From positions 97,001 to 161,000 of the forward strand of contig NC_018645.1 of the NCBI RefSeq assembly GCF_000307105.1: a stretch of 64,000 nucleotides of DNA. Direction: 5' to 3'. This stretch comes from Desulfobacula toluolica Tol2 (GTDB taxonomy: Bacteria > Desulfobacterota > Desulfobacteria > Desulfobacterales > Desulfobacteraceae). Shown here one piece after another: positions 52,937-61,016 of this stretch; the stretch's first letter is position 1, and every line of letters starts with the position of its first letter. The notes below the pieces were generated by a model that saw only the letters and a list, made by a program, of their open reading frames with translations, ran no database searches and was not told where the DNA came from. A program made the translations under genes and the position numbers.

Positions 52937-53212
52937 ACTGTAAAGGAACAACAGGAAATTGAAAAAAAACTGTTGTCTTTAACCCGGCAACGCCGGGAAA
53001 TTTTACCGAACCCCGGAAGTATGATAGCGGTTTTTTCTTCTGAAGAGAGATGCTATTTATCTCTTTTGCCGGTACCTAAAAACGGTGAAAAAACAGAAAA
53101 TATAATTGATATTACAGCGAGTTGTGGAAAATTTATTGGTCACATGAAATCTATCCCAGACAATACAAATAATTCAGGCGTCACGTCTCAAATCAGATCT
53201 GTAATCGCTTGA
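52937..53212 (+). pseudogene. 3' fragment of the interrupted transposase
   Basis: After the second copy of the 10-bp duplication, TVKEQQEIEKKLLSLTRQRR continues the frame of the gene broken at 51467 (its last native residues are RVTVK). The fragment ends at 53212. It is charged at first and then beta-rich, with no start of its own, so it is not expected to be translated separately. Confidence 0.85.
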
Positions 53213-53417
53213 GAATGGCTTGCCTGGTCATTATTGATCGAAAACGTATGTGCGATCAGCGTGTTGAAATGCATGAGTTACAGGTGGATAGATTACCTGC
53301 AACTCAAGCAGGTTCAATGGAGGGCCAAATTATGAGCAAACTAAACAGGAAGATTTAGACGTCCCAGCTTAAGTCTGAAGGTTGAATTTAGAAGCAAAAA
53401 CAAGCCTGACCTAAATT

Positions 53418-54662
53418 TTATTTGTATATCGAATTTAATTTAGTTATGATTGAATTATCCGCTACAACGGATCTGCATAGCATCTCAACCACTTTTTCAA
53501 TTTCCTTCAGCATATCAATGGGTTCTTCTTTTTTAAGTATAGTCCATTTTATGGCAAGATGGGTGAAGGCACCGATAAACATGTTCCTGAACAATCGGGG
53601 ATCGACGGAATATCTGAAAATACCTTGTTTCTGACCCTCCTTTAATATACTTTCTAAAATCGACACATAATCAATATAATCCCTATAGAGAATAGAGTTG
53701 TAAAATTTTTTGTTTAGTTTGATTTCCAGCAGGAACACCTTTGTAAAATCTCTGTCCTCCATAAAGATCGTGAACAGCAGTCGAATGAACCGTCGCAATT
53801 TTTTGATGGGGTGTTGAATATCAAACATTTCCTCTCCGCTTTTTTTCAAACGTCGGAGCCGTTTTTTGGGGATGGAAAACAGCAGGTCTTCTTTGTTCTT
53901 AAAATAGTTGTAAATAGTTCCCTCGCTCACATTGGCAATATTTGCAATTTCATTCATTGTCGCTGCATTGTATCCTTTTTGGGCAAATACCTGCACTGCT
54001 GCCTTGAGTATTCTTTTCTTTTTATTATTGTCATCATTGTTCATTGATGTGACTGACTCGCTGGAAATAATAGCAAACACTAAATCCATTATACCTTTGA
54101 AATCCGGCATTGTGGTTTTAATTTCTCCGGAAGCCAGACAACTTAAGGATTCTTCATCCAGCAATCCGAGAATCAAATTCAAGATGAGGTTCACGTTGAT
54201 ATCCGGACGGAATACATTTTCATCAACCCCCTGCTGAATGGTCTGGCCCATGAATCTGGTATATTCCCTGAGGGTATTGTATCCTTCATGTGTATAAAAA
54301 TTTTTATTGGAGCGGCATTCAATCAGAAGGTTTTTTAAAGTCCGTGAATCATCAGGATTCAGGTCAGTGACGTAAAGATGATGCCATATCATCTTGCTCA
54401 ATCTTGAAACAGGGTCTAATACTCCCTCCAGGTGAAACCTTAGATCTTTCTCAACATCCGTTAATTTGTCTGCCAGCGCATAAAACAATAAATCTTCTTT
54501 GTTTTTGAAATAATGATAAATAATGGAATCCGTTACCCCGGCCCTGCCTGCGATTTCAGATATGCTGGAATCTTCAAGGTTTTTTTGAGAAATGATCTTC
54601 TGGACTGCCTTTAAAATTTGTTTTCGAGGGCTGGCAGTCATCCCCTTTTTTTTTATTTTCAT
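53418..54662 (-). CDS. tandem TetR-family regulator (two HTH domains in one chain)
   Basis: I choose ATG 54662 (AAGGTG upstream), giving 414 residues. Two complete TetR units follow each other. The first has ISEIAGRAGVTDSIIYHYFKNKEDLL (HTH near residues 25-55) and its ligand domain. The second, from about residue 215, has MNEIANIANVSEGTIYNYFKNKEDLL with a second ligand domain. Ordinary TetR proteins are about 190-210 residues and dimerise. This one may act as a pseudo-dimer in one chain or bind two separate sites. It is downstream of MarR and MFS genes on the same strand. Confidence 0.88.
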   Translation of the reverse strand: MKIKKKGMTASPRKQILKAVQKIISQKNLEDSSISEIAGRAGVTDSIIYHYFKNKEDLLFYALADKLTDVEKDLRFHLEGVLDPVSRLSKMIWHHLYVTDLNPDDSRTLKNLLIECRSNKNFYTHEGYNTLREYTRFMGQTIQQGVDENVFRPDINVNLILNLILGLLDEESLSCLASGEIKTTMPDFKGIMDLVFAIISSESVTSMNNDDNNKKKRILKAAVQVFAQKGYNAATMNEIANIANVSEGTIYNYFKNKEDLLFSIPKKRLRRLKKSGEEMFDIQHPIKKLRRFIRLLFTIFMEDRDFTKVFLLEIKLNKKFYNSILYRDYIDYVSILESILKEGQKQGIFRYSVDPRLFRNMFIGAFTHLAIKWTILKKEEPIDMLKEIEKVVEMLCRSVVADNSIITKLNSIYK

Positions 54663-54734
54663 GTTCACCTTAATATATTTTACGCTGTATCTAAATTTTA
54701 AGCTTTGTCTAAAAAACGGATTTTCTATAAAAAA

Positions 54735-54772
54735 TTTATATGAAAGTTTTCGAAAATCCAAAAAGCGACTTT
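54735..54772 (-). repeat. dispersed structured repeat, fragment
   Basis: On the plus strand TTTATATGAAAGTTTTCGAAAA is followed by TCCAAAAAGCGACTTTA, matching the corresponding part of the copies at 56635 and 58653. The GC-rich half is missing. It lies at the 3' end of the MarR gene. Confidence 0.55.
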
Positions 54773-55199
54773 ATCTCTTTAGTGCCCCATGGAGCATTCT
54801 ATCCAGCAGATCCATCAGCCGGTCCTGTTCTTCGGGGCTTAATGCACTCAAAAGCTCCTCACTGGCTTTGTTAAGCGAGTCAAATAATTTTTGTTTTATA
54901 TTCCTTGACATGTTCGTCAGTTCAACCAGTTTTTGTCGGCGGTTTTCAGGGTTAATGGATCGATTCAGGAAACCTTTTTTTTCCAGAGAATCTATCCCCC
55001 TGGCCGCCACACTTTTGTCAATAAACACATGGGACCCAATATCATCCTGAATCATTGGTGTTTCATTATCCAGCAGGGTTGCTATAAAAGGAAGATGCCC
55101 CGGTTGTATATCCAGGGGTTTTATCTTTTCTTTTACTGCAGCCATATGGAGACGATGAAGCTTTCCCAGCATGTAACCCAGTAATTTTTTTTCTGCCAT
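54771..55199 (-). CDS. MarR-family transcriptional regulator
   Basis: A 142-residue protein with AAGGA before ATG 55199. It has the MarR winged-helix plan: LDIQPGHLPFIATLLDNET, then IGSHVFIDKSVAARGIDSLEKKGFLNR with the wing INPENRRQKLVELT. It is 49 bp downstream of the drug-exporter gene and likely controls it. A 31-bp near-palindrome at the exporter promoter (56473-56503) is the probable operator. Confidence 0.9.
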   Translation of the reverse strand: MAEKKLLGYMLGKLHRLHMAAVKEKIKPLDIQPGHLPFIATLLDNETPMIQDDIGSHVFIDKSVAARGIDSLEKKGFLNRSINPENRRQKLVELTNMSRNIKQKLFDSLNKASEELLSALSPEEQDRLMDLLDRMLHGALKR

Positions 55200-55248
55200 C
55201 TTATGTCCTTGTTTTTTTGATTGGGTTATTTCTCCTTGACTTTTGCGT

Positions 55249-56439
55249 TCATTTTTTAACGCCCTTTAACAGAAACCAGAAAACAAAAAAAGTTGCCAGT
55301 CCGGATAAGACAGCCATGAATCCGATCATTGTTATTTTCCACTCTCCGCCCAGAGAAATAATCCACATGGCAGCTGCACCGAAAATAAAATTGGAAAACA
55401 TCATTAATGAAGAGGCAGATCCGATATCCCGGTTTACTGTTTCCAGGATCAGATTAATGCACACAGGGCGGGTAAAACCGAAACAAAAAGAAATAAAGCA
55501 CATGGGAAAGGTAAAAAACAACACCTGTGAATGGGGTATCGTCATGATCAGAAGGCCGCCGGTCAGTATGCCGCCGAACCCAAGCCGGATAAGCGTTATA
55601 TCGCTGAATTTTGCAGACAGGTTCATGCAGATAAACGAACCTGTCATTATGGAAAATGCATTCATGCCGAAAAACAATCCAAATACCTGTTCAGACAGGC
55701 TGAACCCGGTGATGTAAATATCGGCCGAGGCACCAATAAAGGCAAACAGGGGACTCATGGACGCACTAAATAAAAAAGAAAGGCTTAAAAATCGTAAATT
55801 TCCGAACAGGGCAAGATAAGGCACGGCCATTTTCATTAAAGGGATATGCCTTGGGGCCGGGTTGGTTTCAGGTATTCTGAGAACACCTGCAAAGGCGATG
55901 ACTGCAATTGCTGCCTGGAGAATAAAAATAATATGCCAGCTGCCGAACAGCAGTGCCCAGGATCCCAGTGTCGGCCCGAGCATGGGTGCCAGCCCAACGA
56001 TAATACTGATCAGGGCCAGAATTTTATATCGTTCCGGGCCTGTATAGTGATCTTTGGTAATTGAAAGTCCTAAAACCGAAGGGGCGGCAGCTCCGATTCC
56101 TTGAAGTATTCTGGCATAGGTAAGGGTTTGGGCCGATCCTGCAATCGAACATAAAAGACTTGCCAGTATGAACAAAGACAGTCCTGCCAGAAGGGGTGCT
56201 TTCCTGCCAAACCGATCGGAAAGCGGCCCATACACCAGCAGGGCAGGGCTATAACCCAAAAAAAATCCGATCAGGGTCAAACTTATGATTTTTAGTTCCA
56301 CTCCCCACAATTTTCCAAGATAAGGCATGGCCGGCAGATACATATCCGTAGACAGTGGGGGGAAGGCAGACAGCACTGCCAGCAGCGGAATTAAAAACGG
56401 AATGTGCAAAGCTGCTGACAAATTGGTTCGAGATTCCAT
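55249..56439 (-). CDS. Bcr/CflA-type MFS multidrug exporter
   Basis: I choose ATG 56439 (GGGGGA seven bases upstream), giving 396 residues with 12 membrane helices. FPPLSTDMYLPAMPYLG in helix 1 and GYSPALLVYGPLSDRFGRK between helices 2 and 3 are the signatures of the DHA1 Bcr/CflA group. It would export drugs or toxic metabolites by proton antiport. It heads a transcript with the MarR gene and possibly the tandem TetR gene. Confidence 0.9.
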   Translation of the reverse strand: MESRTNLSAALHIPFLIPLLAVLSAFPPLSTDMYLPAMPYLGKLWGVELKIISLTLIGFFLGYSPALLVYGPLSDRFGRKAPLLAGLSLFILASLLCSIAGSAQTLTYARILQGIGAAAPSVLGLSITKDHYTGPERYKILALISIIVGLAPMLGPTLGSWALLFGSWHIIFILQAAIAVIAFAGVLRIPETNPAPRHIPLMKMAVPYLALFGNLRFLSLSFLFSASMSPLFAFIGASADIYITGFSLSEQVFGLFFGMNAFSIMTGSFICMNLSAKFSDITLIRLGFGGILTGGLLIMTIPHSQVLFFTFPMCFISFCFGFTRPVCINLILETVNRDIGSASSLMMFSNFIFGAAAMWIISLGGEWKITMIGFMAVLSGLATFFVFWFLLKGVKK

Positions 56440-56472
56440 GATGATTTCCCCCTTTTTTTTGTTTGGCAAAAT

Positions 56473-56503
56473 AGTTGCATAAACAACAATTGTCTTTGCA
56501 ACT
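56473..56503 (-). promoter_or_regulatory. operator-like palindrome of the MFS/MarR operon
   Basis: AGTTGCA (56473-56479) and TGCAACT (56497-56503) are perfect arms around a 17-bp centre that is itself partly symmetric (ACAACAATTGT). It lies 34-64 bp upstream of ATG 56439, where it would overlap the promoter. MarR-family proteins bind such symmetric sites. Confidence 0.5.
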
Positions 56504-56601
56504 TAATATGCGGATCATATAAAATCAATATTTTTTTAAGAAAATTGAAAGGCTTTTTAGGAAAGACCGTCAGGTTTTTGAAACAGAGGGATAATAGCAT
56601 A

Positions 56602-56638
56602 AACGGCCATGGCAGCTTGGTCTGCCATGGCCGTTTTT
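56602..56638. terminator. strong hairpin (terminator or repeat core)
   Basis: A perfect 14-bp stem AACGGCCATGGCAG/CTGCCATGGCCGTT with loop CTTGGT is followed on the plus strand by TTT. The stem sequence is the same as the GC-rich end of the dispersed repeat (copy 1). It lies between the exporter and the CoA-transferase operon end. Confidence 0.65.
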
Positions 56639-56820
56639 ATGAAAGTCTTAAAAAATCCAAACAGCGACTTTTATTTTTTGTTGTGGGCAAACCAGGATGA
56701 AAGACCAGGTCTGCCCGTGGCAGTTATATGAAAAAACAGATGAAAAATAAAAAATTAATACATGGTTTGGCATAATGAAAGATATTTAATTTCAGAAGGT
56801 TAAAATTTCTTTCATGTAAA
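56635..56820. repeat. dispersed structured repeat, two copies in opposite orientation
   Basis: 56635-56727 is a minus-orientation copy matching 58653-58747 closely, including GTTGTGGGCAAACC and GGTCTGCCCGTGGCAGTTAT, which form a stem GGGCAAACC/GGTCTGCCC. 56761-56820 is a plus-orientation copy matching 33261-33340 (ATTTAATTTCAG, CTTTCAT). No gene lies in the gap from 56440 to 56828. Confidence 0.75.
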
Positions 56821-56828
56821 ACCTCTGA

Positions 56829-57590
56829 CTACAAGATCAGGCGCTGGGGATCGCATTTTTCCCTTAAAAGTTTCAACTCTTCCGGGGTAGGGGGTAAAAC
56901 TTCTTCGGCCTGGGATGTATCTATTTCAAACTCCATGTTTTCCAGAATTTTTTCCGGTGTGATACCGGGATAATAGCCTTTCAGATACATTTTTTTTGTT
57001 TGATCATCAAAGCCCATCACACCCATGTCGGTGATCACTTTGTCCGGGCCTCCTTCGGGAAGGCCTGCTTTTTTCCGGCCATCCGGCCCGTCCAGATAGC
57101 CGGGAGTCGTCAGGTAGTCTATCTTGATTTTAAATTTTCGTTTTTCCTGGGTCATGAAGATAATGCTCCTTGGCACAAAAGAACCCACGTCACAGGCACC
57201 TCCACTGCCGGAAAACCGCACATCCGGCCCTTCATACTCACCGATTACAGTGGAATTCAAATTTCCGTAAATGTCAATCTGGGCAGCACCCAGAATTCCC
57301 ACGACATGCTGTCCGGTAATTTTGTTCTGCATTGTGGCAAAGGCTTCTAACAGTCCTGCATTGCATGAGGATTGGTACATGATTCTCGGGTCTGCCACGG
57401 CAAGGGGAAGATCTTCCAGCTTAGAATCAATGGCTCCTGTTTCAAAAAAAATAACACTCTTGGGTGCGTTGATATTTTTAGCCGCCATGGCCGCCAGCAT
57501 TGAAATGCCGGTGCCGCAAAAAACAATGTCATCATTTCTGATTTCCCGGGCTGCAATAATGGTCATCATCTCTTTTAACGTATATTCCAT
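56829..57590 (-). CDS. CoA-transferase subunit B (glutaconate CoA-transferase type)
   Basis: A 253-residue family I CoA-transferase beta subunit with GGAG before ATG 57590. VFCGTGISMLAAMAAK is the N-terminal motif, Glu50 in FFETGAID is in the place of the catalytic Glu, and GSGGACDVGSF is the conserved glycine-rich segment. With the subunit encoded 18 bp upstream it would activate an acid by transferring CoA. The natural substrate is unknown; the adjacent TRAP transporter and aminotransferase suggest an organic acid derived from an omega-amino acid. It ends the operon. Confidence 0.88.
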   Translation of the reverse strand: MEYTLKEMMTIIAAREIRNDDIVFCGTGISMLAAMAAKNINAPKSVIFFETGAIDSKLEDLPLAVADPRIMYQSSCNAGLLEAFATMQNKITGQHVVGILGAAQIDIYGNLNSTVIGEYEGPDVRFSGSGGACDVGSFVPRSIIFMTQEKRKFKIKIDYLTTPGYLDGPDGRKKAGLPEGGPDKVITDMGVMGFDDQTKKMYLKGYYPGITPEKILENMEFEIDTSQAEEVLPPTPEELKLLREKCDPQRLIL

Positions 57591-57608
57591 GGATATTTCT
57601 CCGTTCTT

Positions 57609-58586
57609 TTATCTTCGATCCAGTTTTTTTGCATAGCCCCTGTTTTTATCGGCCAGAATATTTTCAAGTCGTTCTCTGCCAACGCTGTCCAGCAGGTCCA
57701 TGTGTGTGCCATTCTTGAATATCGTCTCTTCTATATATCCCTTATAAAGATCATCATTCTTGGCAACCCTGGTATAGTTCTTCAGATACACAGGGTCATA
57801 GTCGTAATGACCAAAACAGGCTGTGGGATAGGCACCAAAGGGGATGTGTATGACGGCATCAGCATGGATAAACGGAATCTGGTTTCTGTCGGGATTGTTT
57901 TTCAAATAGTCGTCATCCAGCAGATCCTCACAGGTGATTATCAGCACTTTTGCCGCTTTTGCCTGTTCAATGTCGGCAAAGGTTAACCCGTCGATTTTGC
58001 AATTTCCCCTGTAGTCTGCCTGCTGCACATGAATAATGGTAACATCCGGGTTGATGGCGGGAACCAATACCATACGTTCCGTGTCGCACCAGTTGTCAAA
58101 GGGGTTTTCAAGCTCAACCAGTTTCTGGTTCGGTATTTTTTGATTGTCCTGCCGGAATTCTTTGGAAAATCCCCATTTGTTGATGATATCCGTTCCAAGG
58201 GAAGACCGGGTTGGAAGAAATGGGATTCCCATTGATCCGGCAAGAAATCGAAGGGTCATCTGATAATTGGAGTAATCTTCGATTTTTATCGTTTTTTCCT
58301 GAGCGGCTTTTTTGAACCGGATACAGGTTGACATGAATTTGCCGGTTCCGCCATAAGCTATTTCAAGGCAGGATACGCAACCTGCCCCCACAAGTTCATC
58401 CATCCCCTGCCCGTTGGAATGGGCGTAAAGGTGAATATCCCTGATATTCTGCCGGATGATTTCATAAACGGCTGCCATGGGATTCCTGTTGATGGTAAAC
58501 CCGCCAATGGACAGATGGCATCCGGGTGTTACATGTTTTGTGACTGCATCTTTTAAATTTGTAATTTTATTGCTGTTTACTTCCAT
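57609..58586 (-). CDS. CoA-transferase subunit A (glutaconate CoA-transferase type)
   Basis: A 325-residue alpha subunit with GAGG before ATG 58586. LSIGGFTINRNPMAAVYEII corresponds to the SGG-F-x4-P motif of the family, and HSNGQGMDELVGAGCV and the late HADAVIHIPFGAYP are typical. It forms a heterotetramer or octamer with subunit B. It is preceded by a copy of the dispersed repeat that separates it from the MoaD-like gene, which could attenuate or punctuate expression. Confidence 0.88.
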   Translation of the reverse strand: MEVNSNKITNLKDAVTKHVTPGCHLSIGGFTINRNPMAAVYEIIRQNIRDIHLYAHSNGQGMDELVGAGCVSCLEIAYGGTGKFMSTCIRFKKAAQEKTIKIEDYSNYQMTLRFLAGSMGIPFLPTRSSLGTDIINKWGFSKEFRQDNQKIPNQKLVELENPFDNWCDTERMVLVPAINPDVTIIHVQQADYRGNCKIDGLTFADIEQAKAAKVLIITCEDLLDDDYLKNNPDRNQIPFIHADAVIHIPFGAYPTACFGHYDYDPVYLKNYTRVAKNDDLYKGYIEETIFKNGTHMDLLDSVGRERLENILADKNRGYAKKLDRR

Positions 58587-58652
58587 TCACACACCTCGCA
58601 GTTGAAGTATTGTTCCTTTTATATTTTCATCATACCAGTGACTTGCTTTTTA

Positions 58653-58747
58653 TTTATATGAAAGTTTTGAAAAATTCACACAGAGACTTTCAATCTTTGT
58701 TGTGGGCAAACCAAGGTGAAATATCAGGTCTGCCCGTGGCAGTTATT
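58653..58747 (-). repeat. dispersed structured repeat, copy inside the operon
   Basis: On the plus strand TTTATATGAAAGTTTTGAAA begins a unit ending GGTCTGCCCGTGGCAGTTAT. The stem GGGCAAACC/GGTCTGCCC is conserved with the copy at 56635-56727 while its loop differs. It lies between the CoA-transferase A gene and the MoaD-like gene. Confidence 0.75.
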
Positions 58748-58768
58748 AAAGTGGGTGCAACGCCAGGA

Positions 58769-59041
58769 TCAACCGCCTGTGATAATAGATGAAATTAAAA
58801 TCTGATCACCATTGTTTATTTGCTTTTCAGGGTCCCATGGAAAAACAATTTCAGAATTCACCGTTATTTGCATACCTTCATGAAGCTTGCCGTTTTTATC
58901 CAGGATATGACCCTTTATATCCGGACAGGCAGCATAAAGGGCCATGATCGCTTTTTTCAAGGTGCTTGAATCTGTTTGGATCTGTTTTTGCCCGTTTGTA
59001 TAGATCCGATGGGTTATCGGGATGAAGATACTTGCCCCCAA
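58769..59041 (-). CDS. MoaD/ThiS-like ubiquitin-fold protein
   Basis: I place the start at TTG 59041 (AAGGA six bases upstream), giving 90 residues; the start is uncertain. The strand-helix pattern (SIFIPITHRIYTNGQ, LKKAIMALYAACPDIKGHIL, EIVFPWDPEKQINNGDQILI) and the C-terminal Gly-Gly (SIITGG) are those of MoaD/ThiS sulfur carriers. No MoeB/ThiF-like activating enzyme is nearby. It is inside a TRAP/CoA-transferase operon, 74 bp after the permease, an unusual place for a sulfur carrier. Confidence 0.75.
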   Translation of the reverse strand: MGASIFIPITHRIYTNGQKQIQTDSSTLKKAIMALYAACPDIKGHILDKNGKLHEGMQITVNSEIVFPWDPEKQINNGDQILISSIITGG

Positions 59042-59115
59042 AATGTTTCCTTTCTTTTTCTTGCGCCCCCAAACGGGCAAAAATCAATCTCACTGTACAA
59101 GATTATAAACCCCGG

Positions 59116-60438
59116 CTACATACCAACAAGGGAAGGCAGCCACAGGACTACTTCGGGAAACACCATGATAATAATCAAACACAGGGTCTGCAGCCCGATA
59201 AAAGGCCATACGGATTTATAAATATCTCCCATTGAAATATTTGGCGGCACAACCCCTTTCATATAAAACAGGACAAATCCAAAAGGCGGTGTCAAATATG
59301 CCATCTGCATATTTACGATAAAAAGGATACCAAACCACAGGGGGTTAAACCCGAGAAGGGTGATCAGCGGAACGTAAATGGGAACCGTGATCATAATAAT
59401 GGGAAGATCATCCATGACCATTCCCAGCAAAAAGAAACTGATCTGCATGGCAATGAGGACAGACCACCGGTTCAGCCCGATAGAGTCAATCAGATCCTTT
59501 AACAGCATGGGAAGTCCAAGAGTATTGACCACGGCTGAAAAAGCAAGACATCCTATAATAATCCACAGCACCATGCTGGTCAGAAAGGCTGCCTTTTCAG
59601 CAGCATTGGACACAACCCCGATTGTATCCTTAAAGGATTTTGATCTTAAGCTGACAATGACCATGGCAACAACCGCGCCAACAGCAGCAGCTTCTGTGGG
59701 GGTTGCAAGTCCTGAAAAAATGGTTCCCATGATGGAAAATATCAGGATAAACGGCATGGCAAGATTTTTCACAGACATCCATTTTTCTTTCCATGTGGCC
59801 CGTTCTTCAACGGGAATAGGCGGGGCAAGTTCTGGGTTGATAAGGCTTCTGATCAGGATATAGGTGATGAAAAGGGATGCCAGCAACAGTCCGGGGATAA
59901 TGCCGGCCAAAAACATTTTTCCGATGGAAAGATTGGATAGGGAGGCATACACGATCATGGTCACACTGGGAGGAATTAAAAAACCCAGGGCACCGCCACC
60001 GGAGATACAGCCAATGGCAAGGGAGGGTTTGTAACCTCTTTTCAGCATGGCAGGCAGGGCAATCAGCCCCATGGTAACCGTTGCAGCGCCCACAATTCCC
60101 ACCATGGCGGCAAAAACTACGCAGATAAATACAGTTCCAATTGCCAGTCCGCCCGGTATGGGCCCCAGCCATTTATAGATCATTTCAAATATTTCATCGG
60201 CAATGCCCGACTTCTCCAGTATGCAGCCGATAAAAATGAACAGGGGAATGGCCAGCAGAATAATGCTGGTCATGCTTTCAATAATGGACGGGGGCAGCAT
60301 CTGCAAAAATCGAGGCCCATTGATCAGATACAGGGAAACAATGCCCACTGTTCCAAGGGTAAAAGCAACCGGTGTCCGCAGTACAAAAAGAATTACAACG
60401 GCCAGAAACATGAATAGAACGATTAGAGCGGGATTCAT
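59116..60438 (-). CDS. TRAP transporter large permease (DctM)
   Basis: I start at ATG 60438, which overlaps the stop of the DctQ gene (ATGA), giving 440 residues with about 12 membrane helices. LRTPVAFTLGTVGI, AIPLFIFIGCILEKSGIADE and GGGALGFLIPPSVTMIVYASL are signature segments of DctM. It drives sodium- or proton-coupled import of the ligand delivered by the binding protein. It overlaps DctQ by 4 bp. Confidence 0.93.
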   Translation of the reverse strand: MNPALIVLFMFLAVVILFVLRTPVAFTLGTVGIVSLYLINGPRFLQMLPPSIIESMTSIILLAIPLFIFIGCILEKSGIADEIFEMIYKWLGPIPGGLAIGTVFICVVFAAMVGIVGAATVTMGLIALPAMLKRGYKPSLAIGCISGGGALGFLIPPSVTMIVYASLSNLSIGKMFLAGIIPGLLLASLFITYILIRSLINPELAPPIPVEERATWKEKWMSVKNLAMPFILIFSIMGTIFSGLATPTEAAAVGAVVAMVIVSLRSKSFKDTIGVVSNAAEKAAFLTSMVLWIIIGCLAFSAVVNTLGLPMLLKDLIDSIGLNRWSVLIAMQISFFLLGMVMDDLPIIMITVPIYVPLITLLGFNPLWFGILFIVNMQMAYLTPPFGFVLFYMKGVVPPNISMGDIYKSVWPFIGLQTLCLIIIMVFPEVVLWLPSLVGM

Positions 60439-60944
60439 TTTACCCTCCTTTGTTTGGCTTTTAGAATCGTTTTGCCGAAATCCGCCAGTATCTGAAGAAT
60501 AAACACCAGGGAGCCGATGGGAAGCAAAATTTTTACAGGCCATAAAGGCGGGCCGAAAAGGGTATGGGAATGCTGGTTAGTTGAAAAAGCATGCCAGGCA
60601 AATTTATACCCCTGCCAGAATAAAATGATGAACATGAACAGGGCAACAATGGAGACGATGATATCAGCCGTTAATTTTACTTTTCTGGGAAAAAACTGGT
60701 AAATGATATCCACGGAAACATGACCTTTTTCAAGGAGTACCCAGCCACCGGTCATGGCAATATAAGCGGCAAAAATATATCCGCACATTTCGTGGACCCA
60801 TATGGTAGGGCTTTGAAAAAAATACCTGGCAATGACTTCGTATACCATCAGGAACATGAATACAAAAATCAGATAGCAGGCTGCCTTTCCAATATTCTTG
60901 TTTATTTTTTCAATAAAATTGATCATTTTTTCAATGATTTGCAT
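60435..60944 (-). CDS. TRAP transporter small permease (DctQ)
   Basis: I choose ATG 60944 (AGGA six bases upstream), giving 169 residues with four membrane helices. WVHEMCGYIFAAYIAMTGGWVLLEKGHVSVDII is the conserved DctQ region around helices 2-3 (given here only for its landmarks W, E and HV-D). It pairs with the DctM product. It lies 72 bp downstream of the binding-protein gene. Confidence 0.9.
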   Translation of the reverse strand: MQIIEKMINFIEKINKNIGKAACYLIFVFMFLMVYEVIARYFFQSPTIWVHEMCGYIFAAYIAMTGGWVLLEKGHVSVDIIYQFFPRKVKLTADIIVSIVALFMFIILFWQGYKFAWHAFSTNQHSHTLFGPPLWPVKILLPIGSLVFILQILADFGKTILKAKQRRVK

Positions 60945-61016
60945 TTTAAATCCTAACATTTACACCTTCCGGATATTCTTGGATCAAGATATCCGGAAGG
61001 AAGATAATAGGGTTGT

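Larger units (their letters stand above)
49583..53365 (+). mobile_element. older insertion element of about 2.3 kb, split by a nested IS4-family element
   Basis: A 12-bp direct repeat AGCTTAAGTCTG lies at 49571-49582 and 53366-53377. Inside it the ends are inverted repeats: CTGGGGTGTCTAAA at the left and, reversed, CTGGGACGTCTAAA at the right (12 of 14 match if three bases of the direct repeat are counted; the target duplication is then 7 bp rather than 12). Between them are a Zn-ribbon gene (minus) and a transposase (plus) that is interrupted by an IS at 51468-52936. Removing that IS and one 10-bp duplication leaves about 2.3 kb. The element family is not recognised. Confidence 0.75.
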
